Shown here: positions 8,620 to 17,657 of the stretch, piece after piece
Layout of the letters: each line of letters begins with the position of its first letter
How positions within the stretch are numbered: the stretch's first letter is position 1
Assembly (NCBI RefSeq): GCF_030816475.1
Contig: NZ_JAUSXF010000001.1
Span: 372,001 to 436,000, forward strand
Source of the DNA: Arthrobacter pascens
GTDB taxonomy: Bacteria; Actinomycetota; Actinomycetes; Actinomycetales; Micrococcaceae
Direction of reading: 5' to 3'
DNA length: 64,000 nt
Notes under the pieces: model-generated
Told to the model about the DNA's origin: nothing
Seen by the model: only the letters and a program-made list of their open reading frames with translations
The model's database searches: none
Translations under genes and position numbers: made by a program

Positions 8620-9369
8620 TCAGCGCAGCGGGGCAGGGCGGACCCGGACAGGTGCAAGGATTGCGATGATCAGGACCGCGGTAACGGAGCCTGCTGCCAT
8701 GATGGAGGCCAGGACAAGGACCTGGAAGCGCCCTGCCTCCAACGGCGAAATCCCTCCGAAGATGGCTCCGACAAAGGCCCCGGGCAACGTGACCAGCCCA
8801 GTGGTCTTGGTCTGATCCGTAGAGGGGATCAGGGCTGAATATACGGCCCCCCGGGCCAGATCCCGGGTTGATTGCCGCGGCGAAGCCCCGAGGGCGAGCC
8901 ACCCTTCCACCTCGTCCCAGCGTTCGATCACCGATTCTGTAAACCGTCGTCCAGCCAGCGTCGCAATCGTCATGGCGTTCCCGATGATGATGCCGCCCAT
9001 GGCGAGGGCGTACCGCGGGGTGAAGGGGATGGCGCCGGTGCCAAAAACGATGGCCAGCGTGACTGCGATGCCGGCGGCCAGCGATATGCCGACGAGAGCG
9101 AAGTTCTTCCAGCTCCATTTGAGCCGGCGAGTAGCGGTCACTGCCGCAACAATGAACATGATGGACAGCGCGAGCCCGACAAATAGCGGACTGGTGATGA
9201 CCCCGCTGAGAATCAGGCTGATCAGGGCGAGTTGCGCCGCGCCGCGCAGGACAGCCAGTGCCGGGGCCCCGATGTGCTGAGCCCTAAAACCCCGCAGGAC
9301 TGCCACGGTCAGAACGACCAGAAGACCGACGCTGACCAGGGTCGGGATGAGGGCGTCCAGCTCAGTCAT
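8620..9369 (-). CDS. fetB: FetB-like (UPF0014) ABC permease, ATPase partner not adjacent
   Basis: A 249-residue membrane protein with about seven hydrophobic segments. The diagnostic block IPSTDQTKTTGLVTLPG followed by GAIFGGISPLEAGRFQ marks the UPF0014 family, whose Escherichia coli member FetB exports iron with the ATPase FetA. No ABC ATPase gene lies nearby, so the partner must be elsewhere or the protein works differently. It starts at ATG 9369. The iron-export role is knowledge of the family, not shown here. Confidence 0.75.
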   Translation of the reverse strand: MTELDALIPTLVSVGLLVVLTVAVLRGFRAQHIGAPALAVLRGAAQLALISLILSGVITSPLFVGLALSIMFIVAAVTATRRLKWSWKNFALVGISLAAGIAVTLAIVFGTGAIPFTPRYALAMGGIIIGNAMTIATLAGRRFTESVIERWDEVEGWLALGASPRQSTRDLARGAVYSALIPSTDQTKTTGLVTLPGAFVGAIFGGISPLEAGRFQVLVLASIMAAGSVTAVLIIAILAPVRVRPAPLR

Positions 9370-9453
9370 GCTGCCAGCCTAACCGCGGGCCTTCGACGCA
9401 GCATGGAAACCGGCCCGGACCCGGACTGCCCCGGTGTCAGTAATGCGCAGCTT

Positions 9454-10299
9454 TCAGTACAGGAAGATGTCTATCCACTCCCGGTTGTGTGCATGGACCA
9501 GGACAAGGAACAGGACAAAGTCAAAGAGCAGGTGGACGCACACAATGTAGGCGAGGGACTTCGTCACAGTGAACAGCCGCGCCTGGAGAAGGGCGAAGGG
9601 AAAGATGAAGAAGGGCGCCCAGGCATGGAATCCCAGTTCCCATAGGAATGAAGTGAACAGCACGGCCTGCAGCAGGTTGGCCTGCCAGTCGGGAAGGTGC
9701 CTGCGCAGCAGCGTAAACGCGGTGCAGATGAAGAAGAGCTCGTCCCAGATTCCCAGGGCGTTCGTTCCCAGGAAGAGACGGCCGATGCCTTCGGGATCGC
9801 TGACGGCGGGCCAGTTGGCATAGACGCCGGTAGTAATCATGTAGACCGGCAGCACAGCGTATCCGAGCACCGGGACCAGGGGCAGGTACCACTTCTCAGC
9901 TGGGGTCCACCGCTGGCCGGTCCTGACGGGGAATCTGATGGCGTGCTCTTTGGTGATGAATCGTGAGGCGCCATACGGAACCCCTACTGCCAGAATCATG
10001 GCCGTGCCCATGACCAGCATGTGCTGCGTGCTTATATCCGTGGTGATGGGAACAGCGCTCATGGCTGCCAGGCCAAACGCGATCAGGGCCAGGTCGGTGA
10101 AGAGGCGTCGGCTGATGAATCCCGCCAGGGCAAGGGCCGCGGCCAGAAGGATGAACCCGTTCAGGCGGTCCTCCAGCACGAACAGGATGAAGCCCGATGC
10201 GGACATCAGCGTTGCCGGGACCACGGACAGTGATTTGCCCGGTGGCTCCAGTTGTCCGCTTGCCCGGATCCTTGACTCCGCTGTGAATTGCTGGCTCAT
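9454..10299 (-). CDS. CPBP-like intramembrane protein
   Basis: A 281-residue protein with about eight hydrophobic segments. The region DELFFICTAFTLLRR, then FLWELGFHAW and HLLFDF, matches the spacing of the three motifs of CPBP (Abi/Rce1-type) intramembrane proteases, but the first motif has Asp-Glu instead of Glu-Glu. It may be an active protease or a binding-only homologue. Start is ATG 10299 behind a G-rich leader. It is separated by 84 bases from the FetB-like gene on the same strand and could be co-transcribed with it. Confidence 0.55.
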   Translation of the reverse strand: MSQQFTAESRIRASGQLEPPGKSLSVVPATLMSASGFILFVLEDRLNGFILLAAALALAGFISRRLFTDLALIAFGLAAMSAVPITTDISTQHMLVMGTAMILAVGVPYGASRFITKEHAIRFPVRTGQRWTPAEKWYLPLVPVLGYAVLPVYMITTGVYANWPAVSDPEGIGRLFLGTNALGIWDELFFICTAFTLLRRHLPDWQANLLQAVLFTSFLWELGFHAWAPFFIFPFALLQARLFTVTKSLAYIVCVHLLFDFVLFLVLVHAHNREWIDIFLY

Positions 10300-10408
10300 G
10301 GTGGGCCCCCGGGGATCGCACTCGGGTTTGGCGCTTCTGGATGACTGCGATCCAGTTTACTTTCTGTCCGGGAATCGGGAAACGGCCGCCTATCCAAAGC
10401 CGGCCAGG

Positions 10409-10630
10409 TCAGCCTCTGCGGGTCAGCCCGTATTCTTCGGGCGGTGTCTGCATGGGCAGGGTGCGCCAGGTGCCATCGGTCACTTGCGCAGTCAGGTGGT
10501 CACCGACGATCTCTACTTCCCCGTGGGGGATGGCAAAGGGGTCCAGTCCGTTGGCATAGATCCAGTTCAGGGACTGGCCGTGGAGGGCGTTGCCATGGGG
10601 GTAGTCACGAAGGTCTACTTTGGAGGGCAT
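10409..10630 (-). CDS. Small hypothetical protein
   Basis: A 73-residue cytosolic protein (MPSKVDLRDYPHGNALHGQS at its start) ending TPPEEYGLTRRG. The composition looks coding, with aromatic and acidic residues well spread, and the frame stays open further upstream to 10813, so the start is my choice. No domain is recognised. It lies between the CPBP-like gene and the divergent LacI regulator. Confidence 0.5.
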   Translation of the reverse strand: MPSKVDLRDYPHGNALHGQSLNWIYANGLDPFAIPHGEVEIVGDHLTAQVTDGTWRTLPMQTPPEEYGLTRRG

Positions 10631-10782
10631 GGCGGAGAAAACCTTTTCGTCGTTGAGGCCGGAACAATTCGTGAACACCGTCCCCAACCTGGTCTTCCTA
10701 CCACCAAGGGTAGGGCATGGCCCTCGATTTCCCCTGAAATTTCCCGTTAGATGACGGATCTGTTGCCGATTCGCCGGGTCGC

Positions 10783-10821
10783 TTCCCACGTTGTACCGTT
10801 GGGAACTTCCCACGTTGTACC
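10783..10821. promoter_or_regulatory. Tandem operator upstream of LacI gene
   Basis: The 15-mer TTCCCACGTTGTACC occurs twice, at 10783-10797 and 10807-10821, with GTTGGGAAC between them, so that GGGAA and TTCCC arms face each other. Read on the other strand each copy contains TACAACGT, the same core repeated in front of the binding-protein gene at 11971-11996. This is a likely autoregulatory site for the LacI protein that starts 50 bases downstream. Confidence 0.55.
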
Positions 10822-10872
10822 CTGATGGCAGGGCCGTGATTTCCTGCCCGTAAGACGGTGGAGGGAGTGGCG

Positions 10873-11919
10873 GTGTCTGTCACAATCCGGGATGTTGCCC
10901 GTGTTAGCGGTTTTTCCATCAAGACGGTGTCCAACGTGATCAACGGGCATCCGCAGCTCAGGCCGGAGACGCGGCAGCGCGTCCAGGACGCCATCGACCA
11001 GCTGGGCTATCGGCCTAACCTGTCGGCGAGGAACCTGCGATCGGGCCGTTCAGGAGTCATTGGCCTCATCATTCCGGACCTCACCACCGCCTACTTCGCC
11101 GAACTCGCGGACGCAGTCATGCGGAAGGCTGCGGCGAAAGGGCTTGCGGTGCTGATCGAGCCAATCGGCAGCGGGCGGGACAATGAACTTGCAGCCCTGA
11201 GCGGGAAGCATCGGCACATGGTTGACGGCATCATCTACAACGCCCTGACGCTGAACGCCGGCGATGCAGAACTCCTCAGGAGCGTCGACACCCCGCTGGT
11301 GGTCCTCGGTGACACCTCCTTCAACGGCCGGGTGGACCGCATCACCATGGCAAATACTGCCGGTGCCCGCGCCGCAACCGAGCATTTACTGGCCGTAGGC
11401 CGTCGGCGGATCCTTGCCCTCGGCGCCCACGAGGGTGAAATTATCGCCGCTGCCGAACTCCGTCTGGCCGGATACCGTCAGGCCGTCGAAGCCGCCGGTC
11501 TGACGTTCGATCCGGACCTGGTGCACTACGCGGACTCCTGGCATCGGCGGGGCGGGGCGGCTGTCATGGCGAAACTGCTCGACGACGGCCTGAAGTTCGA
11601 CGCCGTCTTCGCCTTCAACGACACGCTCGCTCTGGGTGCCATGCGCGTGCTCCAGGAGGCCGGCGTCCGCATCCCCGAGGACGTGGCGATCGTCGGCTTC
11701 GATGACCTGGATGAAACGCGGTACTCGCTGCCGGCACTCTCGACGGTGAACCCCCGGCGTGACGAGATTGCCGAGGCTGCCGTGGACACCCTCCTTCGCC
11801 GGATTGAAGGCGGCAGTGAATTGGAGGCGCACGAGATCGAGACAGGCTTCTCCTTGGAGATCCGCCAGTCCTCCGGCCCGGTCCTGACAGGGGCTGCAGG
11901 CGCAAATACTGCCGCCTGA
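10873..11919 (+). CDS. LacI-family repressor of the GH1 sugar operon
   Basis: A 348-residue repressor. The N-terminal HTH reads VTIRDVARVSGFSIKTVSNV, with the hinge helix at RPNLSARNLRSGRS; the rest is a periplasmic-binding-protein-like effector domain (GVIGLIIPDL; VAIVGFDDLDETRY). I place the start at GTG 10873, six to nine bases after GGAGGGAG; upstream GTGs at 10858 and 10867 are in frame. It leads a co-directional operon of ABC transporter, GH1, epimerase and aldo/keto reductase genes, so the effector is probably the imported sugar. TACAACGT repeats before this gene and before the next suggest its sites. Confidence 0.88.
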   Translation: MSVTIRDVARVSGFSIKTVSNVINGHPQLRPETRQRVQDAIDQLGYRPNLSARNLRSGRSGVIGLIIPDLTTAYFAELADAVMRKAAAKGLAVLIEPIGSGRDNELAALSGKHRHMVDGIIYNALTLNAGDAELLRSVDTPLVVLGDTSFNGRVDRITMANTAGARAATEHLLAVGRRRILALGAHEGEIIAAAELRLAGYRQAVEAAGLTFDPDLVHYADSWHRRGGAAVMAKLLDDGLKFDAVFAFNDTLALGAMRVLQEAGVRIPEDVAIVGFDDLDETRYSLPALSTVNPRRDEIAEAAVDTLLRRIEGGSELEAHEIETGFSLEIRQSSGPVLTGAAGANTAA

Positions 11920-11970
11920 AAGAAAATAAAGAGTAGGTCTTGACCGAATGGGAAGCTGGCTGCATGCTAG

Positions 11971-11996
11971 ATACAACGTTTACGTACAACGTTTAC
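11971..11996. promoter_or_regulatory. Tandem 13-bp operator before the sugar ABC operon
   Basis: ATACAACGTTTAC (11971-11983) is followed directly by GTACAACGTTTAC (11984-11996). The TACAACGT core is also found twice upstream of the adjacent LacI gene. The site is 67 bases before the binding-protein ATG, a normal place for repression of the operon. It is the best candidate binding site of the LacI protein at 10873-11919. Confidence 0.6.
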
Positions 11997-12062
11997 CTTG
12001 GTTTGAAGATATAGCAGTTTCCAGCAGGGACAGGGGAGTCCCGCATCACTGAAAGGGCCGAC

Positions 12063-13328
12063 ATGAAAAGGTCGCTCACCATTCTCACCGCGGTCGCTGC
12101 CGCATCCCTGGCCCTGACGTCCTGCTCCGGCGGAGGCACGGGAACCAGTGAGAACAGCAAGACCGAACTCACGTTCTGGCATGGCTACACCGAAGCCGAC
12201 GGCAAGGTGCTGAACAAGATCGTGGAGGACTTCAATGCCTCCCAGGCAAACATCACCATCAAGGTGCAGACCAACCCCTGGTCGGTCATCGATGACACTC
12301 TGCTGCCGGCGCTGTCCTCCGGAAAGGGACCGGACCTCGTCGCCATGCCGGCCGAACGCCTCCCCGTCTACGCAGACAAGGGCGCGTTCGCTGAGCTCGA
12401 CGACTTCTACAAGGACCCCAGCAGCAACCTTGACAAGCTCGTACCCGCGGCGGCGGACATGGAGACCGTCAACGGCCACAAGTACGGCGTACCCTCCGGA
12501 TTCGTGCCGCTGGCCATGTTCTATAACAAGGCACTCTTCGCGAAGGCAGGCATCACCGCCCCGCCGACAACGTGGACGGAGTGGATCGCCGCTGCCAAGA
12601 AGCTGACCGTTGACGAAAACAATGACGGTACGCCCGAGCAGTTCGGCCTCGGCCTTCCCGATCACGCAACTGTCGCGAACGGCGTCTGGCCCTCGCTCTT
12701 CTATGGCAACGGCGGTGACGTCGTCAAGGACGGCAAGGCCGTGGTTGACTCGCCGGAGAATGCCGCGACGCTGAAGACCTGGGTGGATGCCGTCCGCAAC
12801 GACAAGATCTCCCCGTCCGGCCTGGACGGAATCGCAGGGGACAAGCTGTTCAGCAGCGGGAAGGCCGCCATGTACCTGGGCGGTCCCTGGATGTCTTCCA
12901 TCGCGAAGGAAAGCAACATCGACTACGGCATCGCGGCTGTCCCTGCCGGGCCGAAAGACCAGGCGGCCTCGGCCATCGGCATTTCCATGGGCATCACCTC
13001 ACAGAAGGACGAGGCCAAGACGTCAGCGGCGAAGAAGTTCTTCTCGTACTTCCTGCAGAAGGAGCAGGCGACCGCCTGGTCGCTCGGTTCCGGATGGCCG
13101 CCGCTGCGTTCTGACATTCCGGCCAGCGACGTCGCCTCCAACCCTGTAGTGGAAGCCCTGACGAAGCAGTCCGAATTCGGGCGCCCGCTGCTGCCCGGCG
13201 TCGTGAACAGCACTGACGTGCTGACCGCCGTGGACAAGCTCACCCAGCGCGCTGTCGCCGGCGAAAACATCAAGGACCTGCTGCGCGAGACGCAGGCCTC
13301 GGTCCAGAAGATCCTCGATACCAAATAG
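12063..13328 (+). CDS. Sugar ABC transporter substrate-binding lipoprotein
   Basis: A 421-residue family 1 (CUT1-type) solute-binding protein. It has a lipoprotein signal peptide ending LALTSC, with Cys21 lipidated. The mature part begins with a Gly/Ser-rich linker, then LTFWHGYTEADGK, typical of oligosaccharide binders. It should sit on the outer face of the membrane and deliver sugar to the two permeases that follow. No ATPase gene is in the operon, so a shared MsiK-like ATPase elsewhere is likely, as is usual in actinobacteria. A perfect hairpin separates it from the permeases. Confidence 0.9.
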   Translation: MKRSLTILTAVAAASLALTSCSGGGTGTSENSKTELTFWHGYTEADGKVLNKIVEDFNASQANITIKVQTNPWSVIDDTLLPALSSGKGPDLVAMPAERLPVYADKGAFAELDDFYKDPSSNLDKLVPAAADMETVNGHKYGVPSGFVPLAMFYNKALFAKAGITAPPTTWTEWIAAAKKLTVDENNDGTPEQFGLGLPDHATVANGVWPSLFYGNGGDVVKDGKAVVDSPENAATLKTWVDAVRNDKISPSGLDGIAGDKLFSSGKAAMYLGGPWMSSIAKESNIDYGIAAVPAGPKDQAASAIGISMGITSQKDEAKTSAAKKFFSYFLQKEQATAWSLGSGWPPLRSDIPASDVASNPVVEALTKQSEFGRPLLPGVVNSTDVLTAVDKLTQRAVAGENIKDLLRETQASVQKILDTK

Positions 13329-13370
13329 CCGGCACTATAGCCGTCACCAAGTAACTGACATCAAGCCTAA

Positions 13371-13397
13371 GGACGCGGCGCCCCCCGCGCCGCGTCC
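13371..13397 (+). terminator. Intercistronic hairpin after the binding-protein gene
   Basis: Perfect 11-bp arms GGACGCGGCGC and GCGCCGCGTCC enclose a CCCCC loop. There is no U-tract, so this is more likely an RNA stabiliser or partial terminator than a full stop. Its place between the binding-protein and permease genes suits higher expression of the binding protein. Confidence 0.65.
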
Positions 13398-13413
13398 CAG
13401 GAAAGAAGCTCCC

Positions 13414-14373
13414 ATGAGCACTACGGTGCATAAGAAGCCGCAGGCACCGCGATACCGCGCCCCGGCACCCATCGGCGGACGGCGCCGCCCCGCCGTCGGA
13501 CAGCGCCGCAAGAACCTTCAGGCCCTGGCCTTCCTGCTCCCGGCGGTGCTGGTCCTCGGCGCCTTCACGGCCTGGCCCATGGTCGCGGCCCTCCGGCTGT
13601 CCTTCACCAACGCCAGCGGCTTCGGCAAGGAAAAGTGGGTGGGTTTTGAGAACTACGCCCGCATCTTCACCGATCCGGTCATCATCAACGCTGTGGTCAA
13701 TACCGCCCTCTACGCGCTGCTGTTCACCCCGACCGCCGTCGCCCTGGCACTGGTCCTGGCACTGCTCCTCAACGATCCGCGGCTGCCCTTCCGGGGATTT
13801 TTTCGGACAGCGCTCTTCCTGCCCTTCATCATCAGCCTGGCGGTCGCCGCCATTGCCTGGACCTACCTGATCGACCCGCAGGTGGGCTTGCTGAACTACT
13901 GGCTCAGCTCGGCAGGGATCCGGATCGGCAACGTTCTGCAGGACCCCGTCCTGGCCATGCCGGCTGTCGCCTTCGTTGCCGTGTGGAAGAGCTTCGGCTT
14001 CTACATGGTGATCTTCCTCGCCGGCCTGCAGGAGATCCCCGGATCCCTGTATGAGGCGGCCCGGGTGGACGGCGCCGGTGCATGGACCAGATTCAGGCAT
14101 GTGACCATGCCCATGCTTTCCAACACGACGGCGTTCGTGCTGATCTTCGCCCTCATCGCCGCGCTCCAGGCCTTTGACCAGATCTACGTGATGACCGGCG
14201 GCGGCCCCTACGGCCACACCGAGACGGTGGTCATGCAGATTTACACATCGGGCTTCCGCAAACTCGACGTCGGGTTCGCCTCGGCGCTGTCCTATGTACT
14301 GCTCGCTGCCACGCTGCTGCTCAGCGTCATCCAGTTCGTCTTCTTCGGAAAACGTGAAAGGGAAGGGGACTGA
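13414..14373 (+). CDS. Sugar ABC transporter permease (MalF-type)
   Basis: A 319-residue permease with six main membrane segments after a basic, Pro-rich N-terminal tail of about 40 residues. The EAA loop that contacts the ATPase reads YEAARVDGAGAWTRFRHVTMP. It follows the binding-protein gene after 85 bases and its stop overlaps the next permease start by one base, so the two permeases are made together as a heterodimer. The family is CUT1 (carbohydrate uptake 1). Confidence 0.9.
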   Translation: MSTTVHKKPQAPRYRAPAPIGGRRRPAVGQRRKNLQALAFLLPAVLVLGAFTAWPMVAALRLSFTNASGFGKEKWVGFENYARIFTDPVIINAVVNTALYALLFTPTAVALALVLALLLNDPRLPFRGFFRTALFLPFIISLAVAAIAWTYLIDPQVGLLNYWLSSAGIRIGNVLQDPVLAMPAVAFVAVWKSFGFYMVIFLAGLQEIPGSLYEAARVDGAGAWTRFRHVTMPMLSNTTAFVLIFALIAALQAFDQIYVMTGGGPYGHTETVVMQIYTSGFRKLDVGFASALSYVLLAATLLLSVIQFVFFGKREREGD

Positions 14374-15272
14374 TGTCTGCCACACTCCGCCCGCGCTTCC
14401 TCCCGCACCTCTTCCCCTCCGGGGGACCGGTTTCCGGCCCTCGCCGCATCGCCCGGGCCAGGCTGAACCGGGCCCTGGTGGTCCTCCTGCTGGCCCTGGC
14501 CTCCGCGGTCATCCTGCTTCCCATCGCGATCATCGTCTTCACCGCCTTCAAACCGGCAGCAGAAGTCAATGCCTTCCCGCCCACGCTGGTCCCGGGCCAG
14601 TGGACGATGGATAACTTCACCCGTATCTTCCAAGAACTGCCGTTCGTCCGACTGATCGTAAACAGCTTCGCCTTTGCCGGCGGCGTTACCCTCTTCGCGT
14701 TGCTGTTCGATTCCCTGGCCGCGTATGCCCTGGCCCGGATCGACTTCACGGGCAGGCGGATGCTGCTCATCGCGATCATTGCCAGCCTGATGATCCCGTT
14801 CCAGGCAACCCTGGTGCCGGTCTACCAGCTGGCCAGCAACCTGGGCTGGGTCAACACCTTTGCCGGACTGATCATCCCCCGCGCTGCGGACGCCTTCGGG
14901 ATCTTCTTCCTCCGCCAGTTCTTCCTGTCCCTTCCCCGGGACCTGGACAATGCGGCACGGATCGACGGCGCCTCCGAATGGCGGGTCTACTGGAACATCG
15001 TCCTGCCCAACGCCACCCCGGCCATCCTGACACTGGGCGTGTTTGTGTTCGTCAACAACTGGAATGACCTGCTCTGGCCGCTCATTTTCACCACAGACAA
15101 GAACATGGGGACGCTCACGTCAGGACTGACTCTCCTGACCGGCCCGGGCGGAATAATCCCCTACGGCGTCATGATGGCGGGGGCCCTCGTGGCCATCCTC
15201 CCCCTGGTCGCCGTCTTTATGTTTGTCCAGCGCCGCTTCATTGAAAGCGTCGCCACCACCGGATTGAAGTGA
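14373..15272 (+). CDS. Sugar ABC transporter permease (MalG-type)
   Basis: A 299-residue permease with six membrane segments. The EAA loop reads LDNAARIDGASEWRVYWNIV then LPNATP, with the first residues typical of MalG partners. The ATG shares a base with the stop of the preceding permease gene, so translation is coupled. It ends seven bases before the GH1 gene, which ties transport to intracellular hydrolysis of the sugar. The start could also be an internal ATG, but this one has GAAAGGGAAGG in front. Confidence 0.9.
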   Translation: MSATLRPRFLPHLFPSGGPVSGPRRIARARLNRALVVLLLALASAVILLPIAIIVFTAFKPAAEVNAFPPTLVPGQWTMDNFTRIFQELPFVRLIVNSFAFAGGVTLFALLFDSLAAYALARIDFTGRRMLLIAIIASLMIPFQATLVPVYQLASNLGWVNTFAGLIIPRAADAFGIFFLRQFFLSLPRDLDNAARIDGASEWRVYWNIVLPNATPAILTLGVFVFVNNWNDLLWPLIFTTDKNMGTLTSGLTLLTGPGGIIPYGVMMAGALVAILPLVAVFMFVQRRFIESVATTGLK

Positions 15273-15279
15273 GGTTTTA

Positions 15280-16554
15280 GTGAAATGGTTTGAAGACGGA
15301 CGCCTGCATTTCGGTCTCGGAGTCGAGGACACCTTCATTCCGCAGGAACGGCAAGGTGAGCGTGCCCTGGATGAATACGAACTCACCCAGCACTACAGGT
15401 TCTGGCACCAGGACCTGGGCCTGGCCAGGGAGGCCGGCGGGGAGTTCCTCCGCTGGGGTATCCCCTGGTACCGCATCAACCCGGAACCGGGCGTGTGGAA
15501 ATGGGACTGGCTGGACAGGGTCATGGACCGTTTTGCCGAGCTTGAGCTCAAACCCCTCGTGGACCTGATGCACTACGGCACGCCCACCTGGCTGGACAAC
15601 CAGTTCCTGAACTCCAGCTACCCCGAAAGGGTTGCCGAATATTCCGGACGGGTTGCGGCCCGGTACGCCGACAGGGTGGTGGACTACACCCCGGTCAACG
15701 AACCCATGATCCACACGCTCTTCTCCGGAAAGTTCGGCCATTGGCCGCCTTACCTCTCCGGCGACGACGGCCTCGTAGCCCTGGTGCGGAACCTGTCCAA
15801 GGGCTTCGTCCTGGCACAGCAGAACATGGCCGCCGTCCTGGGCGACTCCGCCATCTTCACCCATGTGGATGCCGGATTCAGGTTCGTCAGCGACTCCACC
15901 ACCGGCGAACATGAGGACGAAATCCGCCACCTGAAGGCACGGTCATACCTTGTCGAGGACCTCGTGACCGGCAAGGTGGACGCCGACCATGAACTGGCGC
16001 CCTGGCTCAGCCGCCATGGCATGGCCGATGAGGACCTGGACTGGCACCGGGAGAACATCGTGCTTCCCGACGTCATGGGCGTGAACTACTACCCCCTGCA
16101 CTCCACCGAACTGCTGGTCAGCGGCAAACCCGTCCGCGGAGACATCGCCGACCCCCGCGACGTCCGCAACGACTGGACGGAAGGCCTGACCGACGTCCTC
16201 AGCGCCTACGGACAGCGCTACGGCGCGCCGGTGGCCCTGACCGAAACCTGCCTCACCGGCTCATATGCGCGGCGGCTCCAATGGCTGGACGCGTCCGTGG
16301 ACTGCGTGCAGCGGCTCCGCTCGGAGGGGCAGAACATCGTGGGCTACACCTGGTGGCCGGTGACCGACATGTACGAGTGGACCTACCGCTACGGGACCGA
16401 ACCGCTGGAACACTACCGGCTGACCATGGGCCTCTGGGACCTGGTGCCGGATGAGATCGGAACCTTGCACCGGGTCAAGAACCCCGTCGCGGACCGCTTC
16501 CTGCAGCACGCCAGCGCTGCCCTCGCGCTCGCCTCCTCCGAGGGCATCCACTAG
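15280..16554 (+). CDS. GH1-family beta-glycosidase
   Basis: A 424-residue (beta/alpha)8 enzyme. Glu141 in TPVNEPMI is the acid/base and Glu322 in ALTETC the likely nucleophile; GH1 usually has I/V-TENG there, so the active site is variant. WPVTDMYEW near residue 365 matches the aglycone region. The protein has no signal peptide and follows the permeases by seven bases with a GTG start behind GTGAGG, so it acts on imported disaccharide in the cytosol. It is somewhat short for GH1 and diverged, and beta-glucosidase is only one possible activity. Confidence 0.75.
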   Translation: MKWFEDGRLHFGLGVEDTFIPQERQGERALDEYELTQHYRFWHQDLGLAREAGGEFLRWGIPWYRINPEPGVWKWDWLDRVMDRFAELELKPLVDLMHYGTPTWLDNQFLNSSYPERVAEYSGRVAARYADRVVDYTPVNEPMIHTLFSGKFGHWPPYLSGDDGLVALVRNLSKGFVLAQQNMAAVLGDSAIFTHVDAGFRFVSDSTTGEHEDEIRHLKARSYLVEDLVTGKVDADHELAPWLSRHGMADEDLDWHRENIVLPDVMGVNYYPLHSTELLVSGKPVRGDIADPRDVRNDWTEGLTDVLSAYGQRYGAPVALTETCLTGSYARRLQWLDASVDCVQRLRSEGQNIVGYTWWPVTDMYEWTYRYGTEPLEHYRLTMGLWDLVPDEIGTLHRVKNPVADRFLQHASAALALASSEGIH

Positions 16555-16764
16555 GGACGCTCCCGCCCTGCCCGCCGTCGGTGGGCCGGGGCGGTGGGTA
16601 GGACTCCGCGTCCTAGGAAAAGCAGGGACAGGAAAACCTGCTGACAAGGCCACGCAAGGTGCGTAACGTCATCTGGGTACTCCGCACGAAAGCGGTTCCC
16701 GCGCGAGCTCCCCGCGGTCCTGGCCGCGGGATGCCGAGTTCGATGGATGAAGTGAGGCCTAATC

Positions 16765-17637
16765 ATGAGAATTGCTGTGACCGGTGGAAGCGGAAAGCTG
16801 GGACGGCACGTGGTCCGGAGGCTCATCGGGGACGGACACCAGGTGCTCAACCTGGACCGTACGGGGGAGCGGAATCCCGGGCTGGTCATCGTGGACCTGC
16901 GCAATTACGGCCAGGTCCTGGACGTGCTCCTGGGGCTGGATGACAGGCACAGCGGGTTCGACGCCGTCGTGCACCTGGGCGCCATTCCCGCCCCGGGCCT
17001 CCTTCCGGACGCCGCCACTTTTGAGAACAACATGCTCTCCACCTACAACGTATTCCAGGCGGCCCGCCGGGCAGGCATCAAGAAGGTGGTCTACGCCTCC
17101 AGCGAGACGGTGCTGGGCCTGCCGTTCGACGTCGACCCTCCCTACATCCCGGTGGATGAGGAATACCCGGCCCGCCCGGAAAGCACCTATTCCCTGGTCA
17201 AGCACCTGGAAGAGCAGATGGCTGTGGAGCTCACCCGCTGGGACCCGGAGCTGAGCATCACCGGCCTGCGGTTCTCCAATGTCATGGACGCCGAGGATTA
17301 TGAGCGGTTCCCGTCGTTCGACGCCGACGCCAGGCTGCGCAAGTGGAACCTGTGGGGATACATCGACGGCCGGGACGGGGCGCAGGCCGTGGCCAGGGCC
17401 CTGGAGAACGGCAAACCCGGCTTCGAGGCGTTCATCATCGCGAACGCGGACACTGTCATGAGCCGGTCCAGTGCCAGCCTCGCCGCCGAGGTGTTTCCCG
17501 ACGTCAAGGTGGTCAAGGACCTGGGCGAACACGAGACCCTGCTCTCCATCGACAAGGCCAGGCGGCTGCTTGGCTTCGAACCCGAACACAGCTGGCGCAC
17601 CTACCACCCCAGCAAAACCACCCCCACCGAGGACTGA
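16765..17637 (+). CDS. NAD-dependent epimerase/dehydratase (extended SDR)
   Basis: A 290-residue protein with the Rossmann motif TGGSGKLG at residues 6-13, an Asp at the end of strand two (NLDRTG), and the catalytic Tyr142/Lys146 in YSLVK with Ser112-Ser113 before it. It resembles nucleotide-sugar or free-sugar epimerases and dehydrogenases. It lies 210 bases after the GH1 gene and 20 before an aldo/keto reductase, which suggests oxidation or epimerisation of the released sugar. The short gap before it contains a CCCGCGG/CCGCGGG hairpin at about 16717-16737. Confidence 0.8.
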   Translation: MRIAVTGGSGKLGRHVVRRLIGDGHQVLNLDRTGERNPGLVIVDLRNYGQVLDVLLGLDDRHSGFDAVVHLGAIPAPGLLPDAATFENNMLSTYNVFQAARRAGIKKVVYASSETVLGLPFDVDPPYIPVDEEYPARPESTYSLVKHLEEQMAVELTRWDPELSITGLRFSNVMDAEDYERFPSFDADARLRKWNLWGYIDGRDGAQAVARALENGKPGFEAFIIANADTVMSRSSASLAAEVFPDVKVVKDLGEHETLLSIDKARRLLGFEPEHSWRTYHPSKTTPTED

Positions 17638-17657
17638 ACCGAGGACAGAGGAGCAAC

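Noticed and set aside
9370..9384. GCCTAACC half of an iron box next to the FetB-like start
   Set aside because: Only one half site matches the DtxR consensus and it has no symmetric partner, unlike the site at 21985.
13270..14385. Minus-strand frame opposite the MalF-type permease
   Set aside because: Highly polar Gln/Glu/His/Gly text with no domain, an antisense artefact.
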